Part shown: positions 22,891 to 33,945 of the stretch, one piece after another
Layout of the letters: each line of letters opens with the position of its first letter
Position numbering within the stretch: the stretch's first letter is position 1
NCBI GenBank assembly: GCA_035048495.1
Contig: CM068553.1
Coordinates: forward strand, 18,725,190-18,789,189
Source of the DNA: Euptelea pleiosperma
Taxonomy: Eukaryota > Streptophyta > Magnoliopsida > Ranunculales > Eupteleaceae
Direction of reading: 5' to 3'
DNA length: 64,000 bases
The notes under the pieces: model-generated
What the model was told of the DNA's origin: nothing
Seen by the model: only the letters and a program-made list of their open reading frames with translations
Database searches by the model: none
Program-made: the position numbers and the translations under genes

Positions 22891-23250
22891 TTGGTATACG
22901 AAGAGAAGAATGGAATATGATGAATATGTAATGCATGGGGTTAATGGGCTGGATTTGTTCCAGGCCTAGCTCTAACCTAGATTGGCCTGAGATATTGGCC
23001 CGAGATATGTGACTAGGTTCAAGCTGGTTCATCCCAATACAGGCCACATGATTTAGGCCCAATACAAGCCCATTAACAGATGTGCCGGATCATTTTGATT
23101 TGAGTAGGGCTTAATATAGTTTTGTTAAATGTTAAGCACAAGCACGACCCATCTCTCTTATGGGTCTTTAAAGTCAAGCCCAAGCCCAGCTCATAAGGAT
23201 ATAAATGCAATTCTTTGGGATCTCCTAAAAGGATATACTAAATGGAAAAA

Positions 23251-23641
23251 GATGTAACAAGGTATGCCTGAAACTGTTCATTTGCGGAAGCGGCATTTTT
23301 GGTAGTCGCCGCTGCCATCTGGGCCCACTGACTGCTTGGATGTTTATCCCACCCCTTGGTGGATATACATACCAAAAATCACCTTGATTGCTAATCTATA
23401 ACCATTAGATTTTTAACACTTTTTAGCACCATTTAATGCGCTCTTATAGCCGTTGAATACAACCATTTTTTGAGTACTAAAACCAACGGCTAAAAATCAT
23501 TAAACAAGCTGATTTTTTGTATGAATGTCTATTAAAGGGTGGGCTAAACATCCATGCGGTCAGTGGGCCCAGATGGCAGTGGTGACTACCAAAAATGCCG
23601 CTTCCGCAAATGAAACGATCTCAGGTATACCTTGTTACATC
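23251..23641. mobile_element. MITE, GATGTAACAAGG-ended subfamily, copy 2
   Basis: The left end GATGTAACAAGGTATGCCTG and the right end CAGGTATACCTTGTTACATC are inverted repeats. The next inner arm TTTGCGGAAGCGGCATTTTT has its complement before the right end. The interior carries CCACCCCTTGGTGGATATAC and its relatives. Length is about 391 bp. No clear TSD. The same family as 9814-10194. Confidence 0.8.
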
Positions 23642-23767
23642 ACGACGCATACTAAATTCATCAGTTGTGCCAAAAGATCAAAACGGCCAGTTATTAATGA
23701 AATTCCTTGTCGACTGGTTTCTTGGATCTAGAAAATATGAATCAATGAGCTGGTTATTAGTTCATAC

Positions 23768-24132
23768 CAAGGTTTAAAGGGGGACCGTTATGACAGTATA
23801 ACGGACTGGGGGCGTTACCATTTTTTCCGTTATAACGGAAAAAAAACGCTCAGGGGCAAAAATAGAAAAAAAATGAAAAAAAGGAGAAAAAAATGGAAAA
23901 TAAAGGAAACGATGGCGCTGAAATTCAAATTTTGAATTTTAAAATTTCAAAAATGGAAAATAACAGGAAAAACGGAATATAACGAAAAATAACTGAAAAG
24001 TAACGGAAAAGAATGGAAAAAAATGACCTTTTTTTCACAAAATTTTTCAGAAAATAATGGCCGTTATTTTTTGGGCATTTTAATGGTCCATAACGTAATG
24101 GGGACGTTATAACGGCCGTTTTTTAAACCTTC
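23768..24132. mobile_element. hAT-type MITE with perfect 8-bp TSD, copy B
   Basis: GTTCATAC is duplicated exactly at 23760-23767 and 24133-24140. The ends CAAGGTTTAAA and TTTAAACCTTC are inverted repeats. The body is the reverse complement of copy A at 8605-8966, with GGACTGGGGGCGTTACCAT near the left end. Length 365 bp. Non-coding. Confidence 0.88.
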
Positions 24133-24494
24133 GTTCATACTTCATGTTTTTTTTTTTGGTAATTGGTTCGTACTTCATGCTATGTACCCGGTTATCAACC
24201 TTTCATAGTTCGTCTCTACCGGCCAAATCAGTTCAGTTGGGTCCACTGTTCTGGGGTGGTTATGGGCCGGTTTTTCTTTTCAATATTTCTTGATTTGAAG
24301 AAGACATTATCAATCATGTAAACACCCCCAAAGACCATTCAGGCCGGACCTAAAAGCCCATTAAGACATCCAAGCCCATTAAAACCCCTAACTATGATGC
24401 AACATATTACACATTGGGTGTTTGATAGAAAATCTTTGGGCAAGCTACAGTTAACTCTAAAAAAATGGTTCTCCAGTGCTGGAAAGCAATTTTG

Positions 24495-24890
24495 ATATAC
24501 CACTTCCAAAAATGACATGTGGCACACTTTTGGGCCCACTTTCTATGAATGTTTGGCCCACTCCTTTATATACATACACACCAACAAAAATAAGCCGGGC
24601 TTCTGATTTCTAGCCATTGGGTTCGAGCACTTTTTCATTGTGGCCTTCAAACCCACCCATGGGCCTGTTCATAAAGCCCATGATGAAGAAGGCTCAGGCT
24701 GATTTTTGGTGTCTAGGTCCGTCCACCAAGCATAGTAGTGTCAATGGGCCCAAAAGAGTGTGTCACGTAATATTATTAGGGCACATCATGTCAGCGTACG
24801 GCTGGAATTTGTGTGTAGGTCCAACAAGAACATTCTTAGGGTCAATGGGCTTGAAAAGTGTACCACGTGGCATTTTTATAGGTGGTGTTT
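24495..24890. mobile_element. MITE, family-A relative with duplicated right arm
   Basis: The left half has CATGTGGCACACTTTTGGGC and GAATGTTTGGCCCACTCC; the right half has GTCAATGGGCCCAAAAGAGT and GTGTCACGT. A second right-arm-like segment follows (GGGTCAATGGGCTTGAAAAG, then TACCACGTGGC near 24865), so the arm appears duplicated. Confidence 0.6.
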
Positions 24891-24957
24891 CAAATTTCCC
24901 TCCACGGCTAGAGAGCAAATTTTCTCCCATAATTGGTATCACTAATGGGTAATGCTA

Positions 24958-25095
24958 GTGAGCCGTGGACCATCAGATCAAGAGATCCACAGATCATGTG
25001 GCAATGACTTATTAATATCTAAAAGACTTTTTTACCCTTTACAGTCATTGCCACGTGGCCTACAAATATCTTGCGATGGGCCACGGCCCAACTGC
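24958..25095. mobile_element. Short inverted-repeat element
   Basis: The left arm starts GAGCCGTGGACCATC and runs to TGTGGCAATGAC; the right arm GTCATTGCCACGTGG ends GATGGGCCACGGCCC. The arms are imperfect inverted repeats separated by about 40 bp. It is MITE-like, but no TSD was identified. Confidence 0.5.
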
Positions 25096-25468
25096 ACGAC
25101 TCTATTTCGCAGTTAAACGTGGGATAGCACGACTCTAACTTGATCTCATTTAAAAGTGATATTTTAAACCATAGTTAGCAACGTTCTTCTCATGCGCTAC
25201 AGCTAACGATATCTTACTAAATTGCTCTCCAACATCATGCGCTATATCACATGTGCTACAGCTCATGCTGTCATCCAATTTGGGCTGTCACCGTGTGAAG
25301 AGTGTTTTGGCAATATTTTATTTTATTTTAGGGAAATTTAAGTTGCACCCCACGAATTGTGCTTCCAATTTGCTTAATTTACCAAAATGCCTTCGAGAAA
25401 TTGACTCGAGATCACCACGTGCAACTTCATGCAAGCGTTCAGGAACCCACATGACACACTCTTAGATG
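25096..25468. other. Intergenic, no feature recognised
   Basis: Short inverted phrases around CTACAGC/GCTGTAG and TAACTTGATCTC occur, but there is no coding or RNA feature I can support. Confidence 0.45.
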
Positions 25469-25559
25469 CAGGGCCGTGTCGATACAAGTTGAGGCCTAAG
25501 ACAAAAACTCTATGTAAGGCCTTTTTATATTTAATGTATTATAGATGATATAAATTAAA

Positions 25560-25912
25560 AAAGGGTCGGGCTTGGGGACACCCATTTTTGACCTCCATTT
25601 CTTACTCCCATTTTGGCGTACCCACATAGAAGACGAATCAACGGCTGATTTTTGGTGAGGAGATCATCCCCACAAAAATTCAAATCATTCTGATATTCAT
25701 AGACTGGTTTAGAAGCTAAAGAATTATGGACCGTTGATTTTTACAGTGTAACTTGAAAACCACATATAAGGGGGTTAGAAATTTCAGAATGGGCTGCTTT
25801 TTTGTTGGGGTGATCTCTATGGTGAGGAGATCATACCCACCAAAAATCAGCCATTGATTCATCTCCTATGTGGGTACGCCAAAATGGGTGTCAAAGATGG
25901 GGGTCCCCCAAG
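25560..25912. mobile_element. Mutator-like MITE (family B), intact paralogue
   Basis: The left arm starts GGGTCGGGCTTGGGGACACC and contains ACCCACATAGAAGACGAATC; the right arm has CTATGTGGGTACGCCAAAAT and GGGGGTCCCCC. It matches 7965-8536 along its length but lacks the SINE: ACAGTGTAACTTGAAAACC runs uninterrupted at 25743-25761. Its right terminus seems shortened and no 9-bp TSD is clear. Confidence 0.75.
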
Positions 25913-25920
25913 GCTAACTA

Positions 25921-26250
25921 TGTACTTTTCCTACCTCTTTGCTTGAGACTTTTACTCTTGAAATAGTAGTGAAAAATGTAAGTCCAATCGTAGAAAAAAG
26001 AATAGACTACAAAATAATAAAATCTTCTTATGTACTTTTCCTACCTCTTTGCTTGAGACTTTTACTCTTGAAATAGTAGTGAAAAATGTAAGTCCAATCG
26101 TAGAAAAAAGAATAGACTACAAAATAATAAAATCTTCTTATGTACTTTTCCTACTTCTTTGCTTGAGACTTTTACTCTTGAAATAGTAGTGAAAAATGTA
26201 AGTCCAATCGTAGAAAAAAGAATAGACTACAAAATAATAAATCTTCTTAT
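25921..26250. repeat. Tandem repeat, 110-bp unit x3
   Basis: The unit beginning TGTACTTTTCCTACCTCTTT starts at 25921, 26031 and 26141, and each copy contains GTCCAATCGTAGAAAAAAG. The copies are almost identical; the third has TACTTC for TACCTC and lacks one A. Confidence 0.92.
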
Positions 26251-26949
26251 GTATACCTCGAATTCTTATGATAGTCTTGACTTTATAAAAGCATCCCATG
26301 CTCTTGTTCTACGAAACTATATTTTTCTGGCAGTGGCTAAAAAGCTCAGGTTGGTCTCTGAATGGAGTGATATATTTCATGGTAAGGTTCGTCTTAAATA
26401 TACTCTATTTCTCTATAGTGAATGATATTATATTATTCTTGCTTTTTAGATCCATCTTATATTTGGACTAGAATTATGCATAATGAAAGTTTATATGTCA
26501 AATTACAAATAAGATCATGACAAAATGTATGACTAAGAAATTTCATAATGTATTGTTGAGGATTTTTGGCACCCTCATTTTATGTATTGTTGATGAGTTA
26601 GATTGGTGGATGAATGGGTTGATGTGTTGGTGAACGGTGTTGTTGTATATGGGTATGGGGTGAATGTAAACATAATTAATAGACTGTAATGGTGATTACA
26701 TTGTGAATATGGGATTCTATTTTTTTTACAGTTTCATATTTGTTCTTATATGGAGTCCATGGTTGCGTTTAAAATGGGTTGGTAGTCTTCTAATCTCTTT
26801 GGCAAGCTTAACAAATGGAGGAGACAAACTGAAAAATCCAAGTTTAATGGATTTCAGGACCTAGAGGGGAGTGAATAGGTCAGATTCGAATTAATCACCA
26901 ATTAAAAATTAAGCAACATATTCAATTCTATTTGAAAAAATAAATAAGT
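26251..26949. other. AT-rich intergenic, no feature recognised
   Basis: An 88-codon ORF at 26159-26425 starts inside the tandem repeat and shows no recognisable domain. Nothing else is supported. Confidence 0.4.
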
Positions 26950-28485
26950 CCGTTCTTTTTAATCAGTAATACCTAGAAGGGAGGAGTGATTAGGTTATCC
27001 AAAAATTAATCTAACCTATCACAACTTTACTGGTCAAGGTAAGGTGATAAACTCGCATGTCTTAATTGATTGATAAAATGATTATCACAACCGACTCAAA
27101 TCATATATATCTCTATGATATATTGTCTTTTCGTCATTTGGTTTAATCAATAGATTTAGTAGAACAACAATCAAACATTCACAAGACAAAGAGTTTTTAG
27201 CGTGAAAACCTTAGCTAAGGAAAACCACGGGACCATGTCCAGACAGAAAGTATCACTAAATGGAAAGTTAAATGAAACAAATGTTACCTACGCAGCACCG
27301 TTGCAAATACAGCTTCCAACCTTAGCCAATGCCTACTGTTGATGCGTCTATGTCCTCTGAATCAATGCTACGAATCCACGTATGCCCTCCCAGCCAAGAA
27401 GCCTTGTCTGCTTGTTCAAGTTGGTACACCCCAAACTTACATTCGATCAGCCACTTCGATCTTAATTCTCAACTCTCCAGCCTTTGCTGAAGGTGAAGGA
27501 TTCAATACACCCTGAACCCTGCTAAGTCGCTCAAATAGTGTTGAGAAGTATTGGTACTCTCAGACTACTAGGTCAAGTTTCTATGTGGAAGACTTAAGCT
27601 GAGTATTTGATCTAGAAGATAAAAGTTCGCAAGATATTTATGATAATTAAAGGCTTTTTCTCTTCGAATGGACACTCTTGATAAATAAAACTTTCTTTTC
27701 TATATTCTAAAGTATAGAAGTGTATTTTGTAAAGTTAGAGAAAAGTTATATTTATAGAATTCGTAGCCCAGAGTCTTTTAGAAAGTGGGATGAGTGGAGA
27801 CTAGAATTTTGGATCTAAAAATAACTCAATTCGTGTGAAGTCCAATCGATTGTATTCTGGGTCCAATCGATCAGGCTAAGTCCAATCGATCGTTCTTTCG
27901 GTCCAATCAATTGGTATTGTATGGATGGGTTTTTCCTTCATAAATCCAATCGATTGTACAAAGTCCAATCGATCGGTCTTAAATAAGTTTTTGTCTCGTA
28001 AGCTCCAATCGATTTCACAGAGGTCTTCGATCGATTGGGCTTCAATTAAGTTCTGTTTCGTAGAGTCCAATCGATTTCACAGAGGTTTCCAATCGATTGG
28101 GCTTTGTCCAATCGATTGGCCTAAATAGTCCAATCGATCGGACTTTCCCAGAAGTCAATAAAATTGACTTAGACTCAGGTCTGTCCATTGACTAGGTTTG
28201 ACCATTATATTTTATTCATTTTAAACCTATTCCTATGATCACCAAGTCACTTACCTTCCTAATCGAGCGTACACGATCTATAACTGACAAAAGAGCAGTT
28301 ACTCGATGACTCCTGTTGTCAACAGTCTGATCCTTGCTTTCTCTGTCTTCTAGTCTTCACGTAGTCAGCGAAGTATGCGCACCACGACATCTTCACACTA
28401 CACTGGTGCTTGTAGGTAAGGTTACATGAATGTTTTATGTTACACATAATCTTTTTCAAACTAGAATATGAAAATATTCTTTACA
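26950..28485 (-). repeat. 3' LTR of copia element 1 (LTR copy II)
   Basis: The LTR begins TGTAAAGAATATTTTC at 28485 (minus strand), right after the polypurine tract GCCAAAGGGGGG. It matches LTR copy I (3436-4670) and III (42928-44174) and is the longest copy, about 1.54 kb. It includes the CCAATCGATTGG array at 27840-28143. Confidence 0.85.
27840..28143. repeat. Double-CCAAT (CCAATCGATTGG) array in LTR copy II
   Basis: About twelve ATCGAT-cored sites occur in 300 bp, most preceded by TCCA. Variants include CCAATCGATTGT, CCAATCGATCGG and CCAATCGATTTC, and some are full palindromes (CCAATCGATTGG near 28089 and 28109). The spacing is irregular, 15 to 60 bp. Confidence 0.88.
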
Positions 28486-28497
28486 ATCCCCCCTTTG
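28486..28497 (-). other. Polypurine tract of copia element 1
   Basis: The minus strand reads CAAAGGGGGGAT directly before the LTR TG. A duplicate of TTTGGCAATTTCGTGACAAA lies 40 bp upstream (about 28494 and 28531), so the tract region is repeated. Confidence 0.75.
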
Positions 28498-30010
28498 GCA
28501 ATTTCGTGACAAAAAGCATTTACTCCCCCTTTGGCAATTTCGTGACAAAAAACGTGATTCACTTACTATTTCACAATCTCTCGGAGATAACAAATAGATA
28601 AAAATAAACGCTTTGATCTGTTCCCCGCACATTCCGCCATCAAAATATACCATGTAATATCATCGGCAGAAATGTATATAAAACAATTAAGTATAGCAGT
28701 GAGTTAATTACGCACATCACAGGTAGAGAAATAGGTAAAATAATGTACAATTTTACTCCCCTTAAATTTTTCTCCCCCTATCTCATGCAACTACTAGTTT
28801 ACCTTATATGGTTTTTCTCCCCCCCTTTTTGTCACAGAATAACAAAGGTACAAAAAATAAACAGATAAATAATATACATAATATCTTATCATGAATCACA
28901 AGTGCATAAAAATATATCAATCGACTAGAAAGATAACATCATTAACATAAGTGAATCAGATTATGAAAGATCTTGACATTCGATGAGACTCTGGAGAGTC
29001 GTAACATAAATATCAAATTAGAAGAACCTTTTTCTAGAAGTTGATATGAAATCTTATTGAAAACCAAGAAACAATATGAATGCTTATTTGAAACTTGGTT
29101 GATTAGAACTGACTTAGAGTAACTCAAAAACACTGAATTAATGTAAGATATGATTCAAATACAATCCTGAGAGAGATAAATAAATTTTATGTATTCGTTA
29201 CTTAGATCAGAAATACTAAGTTACTAACAGTAATAAAATCATTGCTCTTTGGAACCAGTAGTGAATAACGAACTGATATCATAATCGTAACAAGATAAGA
29301 TAAGCAATTTGAGTAAAACTCCAGGAAACAAATTCTAGAAACTCTGGAGGTATCTCGTACCCAAATATGAAATCCTCATTAGAACTATTAGGAATTCTCA
29401 CATATCACTTATACAATTTATAGGTGTATTTGCTAATAGGATATGAATTTTTCTAGCAAATTTGGATGTTTTTCACCCAAATTTTTTTATTTATTGTGTG
29501 GTAGCTTTCACACTTCCCATAGGTAGCCATTTTCTACAGCAAACAGAATCAGACTTCAATAGTAACCAGGGCCATACAGAAGACTTTCATTCTAGTTTTT
29601 GGAGGTAGCTATTTTCTTGGCAACAATAGCTCACATTGGGAAGCCAACAGTCGATTATAGTGGAGTTTCAAAATCAATTGAAGGCAGGAACACTACTAAT
29701 TTGAAGTCATATCTAGTAAAGGTTTATTCCTTATTCTTGAAATAAGTACTAGAAAATTTACTAAAATCACATCTAGTCTTGAAGAAAAATCAATCAGTGT
29801 ATAGTGTGTGAAACATAAGTCACAAGAGATAATTTTGTCAACTGACTGAGACAAGATATAATAGACTAATCATTACAAATAAAAATTTATATCATCATGA
29901 TATGATCGTGATTATACCTATGATAAGTTCTGATTTTAGATTATTCATAATCAGTGCTAATCAATCAGACTACCATGAATGCAAAAAAATAAAAAATAAA
30001 ACGACATCAA
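28498..30010 (-). other. Untranslated 3' internal region of copia element 1
   Basis: No ORF with a recognisable domain. It aligns by eye with 44190-45760 of element 2 (for example AGCCAACAGTCGATTATA near 29641 and GGCCAACAGTCGATTATA near 45389), so it is part of the element and not host DNA. Confidence 0.7.
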
Positions 30011-30484
30011 TTAATCAATCAAACTGATATCGATAGATTTATGAAAAAATTCAAATCTTACGAAATCAAGAGGTTTTGTAAAAATATCAGCTAATTGATT
30101 TTTTGTAGAGACATGCTCCAAGGTGATAATTTTTTCTTCAACAAGATCTCTAATAAAATGATGACGAATGTGAATATGTTTAGTTTTAGAGTGTTGAACA
30201 GGATTTTTAGATATATTTATTATCATAGTAAATAGTCATTAATCCTTAGTTGATCCCATAATATGTTAACATCTGTTTCATCAAAAGCAATTGAGTACAA
30301 CAGTTGCCGGCTGGAATATACTCGGCTTCAGCAGTAGATAAGGAAATACAATTCTGTTTCTTGCTTTGCCAGTTAACAAGACTGTTACCAACATAAAAAC
30401 ACCCACCACTGGTGCTTTTCCTATCGTCAACATTTTTGGCCTAATCAGCATTATAATAACCTGCCAACTCTGTAGTTGTATCAA
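30011..30484 (-). pseudogene. Copia RNase H domain, broken
   Basis: The terminal part encodes [20 protein letters not shown] and [13 protein letters not shown], the hallmark end of Ty1-copia RNase H. The frame is interrupted between this and the upstream segment (30281-30484). The domain degrades the RNA strand during reverse transcription in intact elements; this copy is inactive. Confidence 0.85.
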
Positions 30485-31520
30485 AAGAATACCAGAGACC
30501 GTATCCTACAGTTCCACTTACATATCTGATAATACGCTTAATTGCTAGAATATGAGATTCTTTGGGATTAGCTTGGAATCTAGCGCATGCACCAATACTA
30601 AAAAAAATATCTGGACGACTCGCAGTGAGATATAGTAAGCTTCCAATCATGCTTCTATATAAAGTCTGATCAACATCTTTTCCTTCAATATCTCGACTCA
30701 GCTTAGTAGTAGTACTTATAGGAGTACGATGATGTTTAGCTGATTCTATACCAAATTTCTTAACTAGGTCTTTGCTATATTTGGATTGAGAAATAAAAGT
30801 TCCATCATCCAACTATTTAACTTGAAGACCTAGAAAATAACTCAGTTTACCCACTATACTCATTTCAAATTCCTTTTTTATTTGTTTAAAAAATATGTGA
30901 GCATGATCAATAGATGTGGACCCAAAAGCAATATCATCGACATATATTTGAGCAATAACATAAATTTCCTGAACGGTTTTAACAAATAAAGTCTTGTCCA
31001 CTTCTCCTCTGATAAATCCTTGATGAAGAAGAAAAGTGGTCAATCTCTCATACCAAGCCATGTGAGCGTGTTTTAAACCATACAGAGCCTTTTTAAGGTG
31101 ATACACTTGATCAGAAAATTTTGGATTCTCAAATCCTTTGGATTGTTCCACATAAACTTCTTCTTGAAGAACACAATTCAAGAAGACACTTTTGACATCC
31201 ATCTGAAAAAGTTTGAATTTAAGATGACATGCAATAGCAAGTAAGATGCCAATAGATTCTAATCTAGCAACAGGGGCAAAAGTTTCATCAAATTTAATGC
31301 CTTCAATTTGAGTGTAGCCTTGAGCTGCAAGTCTGACTTTGTTTCTGACTATAGTGCCATTCTCATCAGATTTATTTTTGTAATCTATTTAGTGCCAATA
31401 ACGTTAGTATCTTTAGGTTTGGACACTAAATACCAAACATCATTTCTAGTGAATTGATTTAGTTCCTCTTATATGATACTAATCTAATTTTCATCAGTAA
31501 AAGCTTCAGAATATTTTTAG
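30441..31520 (-). pseudogene. Copia reverse transcriptase, broken
   Basis: ORF segments 30813-31202 and 30441-30812 encode RT: DVKSVFLNCVLQEEVYVEQ, LYGLKHAHMAWYERL, and the catalytic YVDDI at about 30940. The connection region follows with YRSMIGSLLYLTASRPDIFF. A stop separates the two segments near 30813. Upstream sequence to about 31520 reads as the RT N-terminus, with frame breaks, before homology ends. The expected full polyprotein exceeds 1200 residues, so this is a remnant. Confidence 0.88.
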
Positions 31521-32074
31521 AGGTCTAGTTATTGATCTAGGCATGTCAATTAGTCTGCATGCAGTTCTTCTAACTGGGTTTCTTTCACACCCATTTTGCA
31601 TTTTGCTTCTTCTCGAGTAGAAAACGGAAAAAATGCGGTGCTTTTAGAGTTGTAAATTTAGTTTATTTATTTATAATAATCGACTTATATGATGAAAGTC
31701 TCATGCATAGTTTTGAATGAGAGAAAGAAGTGAGGAATCCTCTTTTCAACTCTGACTCTCCCACTCTAGTCATTGTTTTTCTTTCTGTTAAGTTACTTCG
31801 AAAGTAGCTGTTGGTGATGAGGCAGGCTTCATACACTCAAGGAGCAAAACTTCGATGTGGGAGGTCCATCATCAACATTGATGAGGGCTGACAGTGTGAA
31901 CCACATGGCATGTTCTTAGAGACTATTGACCGAATGGAAGACATGAAGCCCCTATAATCACACACTTACCATCGAGGTAGTCGTATGGTTGTGGCGTGTG
32001 AATAGGGATTCTCAAGGTTAGGTGTTGGGTGTTGGAGGGGTCTAGATTAGCTTTAGGTGATGGATCCAGGATTA
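31521..32074. other. Intergenic with a family-A MITE fragment
   Basis: About 31860-31945 carries CCATCATCAACATTGATGAG, GAACCACATGGCATGTTCTT and GACTATTGACCG, a left arm of a family-A MITE. The rest has no supported feature. Confidence 0.5.
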
Positions 32075-32995
32075 GGTTTTGGGAGGATTCTTGGTTAGGC
32101 ATTTGTGTTTGAAGGATGCTTTTCCTCGGGCTTTCTCTTTCTCGCAACACAAAGGGCAAATAAGTGATAGATTTTGGATAGATTCATCGACAGGAGCATA
32201 TTGGGACTTGGATCTCAGAAGAAATCCTTTTGAGTGGGAAAAAGTTCAAATTGACTTGTTGCTTGACTGTTTGAAATCTTACATTGTTACTAATTTCGAG
32301 GAGGACCACCTATTTTGGACTCACTTCAAGTTGGATAATTTCTCAGTTCGTTCGTTTTATGAGGTCTTAGCTTCTTCATCATATCACCATGCATCTTTCC
32401 ATTCTTCTTTCTTGGAAATCCAAAGCCCCAATGAAAGTTCACTTTATTGTTTGGGTAGCCATTCTGAATAAGATACTTACTCTAGAAAATTTGATTCTAA
32501 GAAAATGGGTAATGGTGTACTTTTTTGTGTTATGTGTAAGGCTAGTAGGGAGAGTACTAACCACTTCTAGTGCACTGCGAGTTTGCAAGACAGGTGTGGT
32601 TGCTCTTCCTATCTCACATGAGTATCGTCCGGGTCTTTCCGGCTTCCATAGGGGAAGTGGTGGAGAGTTGGCCTCAACTCCCTATGCCGGCTAGAGGTAA
32701 GTTGATGTAGAAAATGACGCCCTTTGCAATCATTTAGGATATCCGGCTAGAGAGGAATAAGATAACTTTTGAGGGTAAGGAGAGTTCTCTATCCAAAGTC
32801 ATTTTAAATATCAAAGCTCTCTTATTCCGTTGGGACAGCATTTCACATGAGATGAGGGGTATTTTTTTTTTCAGTGATATGGCGTTTCGTTTTGATCAGG
32901 CTTTAATTTTATTTCCTTCTCTTATGCTCTTTGAGATCTTCTCGATCTCCATTCTCTTACTGGGCTTATCAGAAAAAAAAACAAAACAAAATCCT
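32075..32995 (+). pseudogene. L1-type LINE 3' fragment
   Basis: Broken frames encode the C-terminal zinc-binding region typical of plant L1 reverse transcriptases: FWTHFKLDNFSVRSFYEVL, then WKSKAPMKVHFIVWVAILNK with LTLENLILRKW, and a last part LERNKITFEGKESS with NIKALLFRWDS. At least three frame changes occur. An A-rich tract (32971-32993) could be the decayed tail. The endonuclease and catalytic RT core are missing, as in 5'-truncated LINEs. Confidence 0.8.
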
Positions 32996-33640
32996 CACTG
33001 CCCTAGTAATAGTAAAGATACACGATTTAGTATTAATGAACTTATCATTATCCTGAGATGGTGGACCACAAAAGTGTAAGTGTGTTCTGTGTCAGCCTTT
33101 TTTGTTGACCGTAAAACAAAGTTGTTTTTGCTTATATTAGAACTTATGGAGAGTCTTAGGTAGTGGGTAGACAGGAAATTCATATCGGGGCCCATCCAAG
33201 AGGGGCCTTACACAGTGAACGGTTTGGATATGTTCACTGGTGGGTCATGTGTACTTGTGTAGGGCACACCGCCCATGACAGAAAAAAATAAGAAAAAGAA
33301 ACGCAAAAAGTTGTGTGTCATTAAGCGCTACAAAAGTCTAGCTAATAACTGAATCCGGTTGTATTGTCAACATTTCACTTCTCTTTTTTTTAGGCGTACG
33401 ATGGTGACACTGAAATCTCCAACAATAGTATTGGGTAAATGGATAAGTTATTAAAATCATCTATCTATCTATACTACTTGAAAGCCAAAACATGGGTTGG
33501 GCACGCCCCCACTCCACGGGCTTCAACGGACCCTCACGCACACGCTCACTCACGTACTACCCTATAATTAGAGCCGTCTCTACTTTCGAAGGTAAAACCT
33601 TCCCTCGTTAAATGTCTTCAGGTTGTGGCACGCCCACGTC
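32996..33640. other. Intergenic, no gene recognised
   Basis: The stretch includes an ATCT tetranucleotide run (about 33459-33472) and GC-rich sequence with ACGCACACGCTCACTCACG. No coding or RNA feature is supported. Confidence 0.45.
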
Positions 33641-33649
33641 CCTCATCAA

Positions 33650-33945
33650 CGATGATAAGGTACAATAGTATATGCCACATGACATACTTTTTGAGACCAT
33701 TGACCTTAAGGATGTTTGTCCCATTCCTAGGTGGACCTATATACCAAATATCAGTCTGATTAGTTATTTCCAACCTTTGGATCTGAGTACCCAAATCTAT
33801 GGTTAATAATCAGCCCATGAAAACAACTCCAATCAAATCCTTAAAAACCACTTATCAAGCTGATTTTTTGCATATAGACCCACCTAGAGATGGGCCAAAC
33901 ATCGATACGATCAGTGATCTCTATAGGTGTTCCACGTGTAAGGTT
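33650..33945. mobile_element. Family-A MITE upstream of the UNE10-like gene
   Basis: The left arm has ATGCCACATGACATAC and GGATGTTTGTCCCATTCC; the right arm has GAGATGGGCCAAACATCG and GATCAGTGATCTC, ending in TTCCACGTGTAAG. The right-end CACGTG (33933-33938) is about 900 bp upstream of the PIF8/UNE10-type start codon. Confidence 0.7.

Larger units (their letters stand above)
25469..26250. mobile_element. hAT-like element 5' end, interrupted
   Basis: It begins CAGGGCCGTGTCGATAC followed by GGCCTAAGACAAAAACTC, a typical hAT MITE 5' end. A family-B MITE is inserted at 25560-25912, and the sequence continues in a 110-bp tandem repeat. No matching 3' terminus or TSD was found, so the element is truncated or its end is too decayed to see. 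Confidence 0.45.
26950..31520 (-). mobile_element. 5'-truncated Ty1-copia element 1
   Basis: On the minus strand the order is partial reverse transcriptase (from about 31520), RNase H (to 30011), a 1.5-kb untranslated internal region (28498-30010), a polypurine tract (28486-28497) and a 3' LTR (28485-26950). Gag, protease, integrase and the 5' LTR are absent. Element 2 at 42928-47476 shares the LTR and 3' internal sequence. The 3' LTR lacks about the last 13 bp compared with element 2. Confidence 0.85.

Noticed and set aside
26159..26425. 88-codon ORF as a gene
   Set aside because: It starts within a 110-bp tandem repeat and has no domain similarity I recognise.
27840..28143. CRISPR array (regularly recurring ATCGAT motif)
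   Set aside because: Repeats are only about 12 bp, irregularly spaced and inside a plant retrotransposon LTR.
33455..33640. Helitron 5' end (ATCTATCTATACTAC context)
   Set aside because: No paired 3' CTRR hairpin terminus or Rep/helicase sequence was found; the run is more likely a tetranucleotide repeat.
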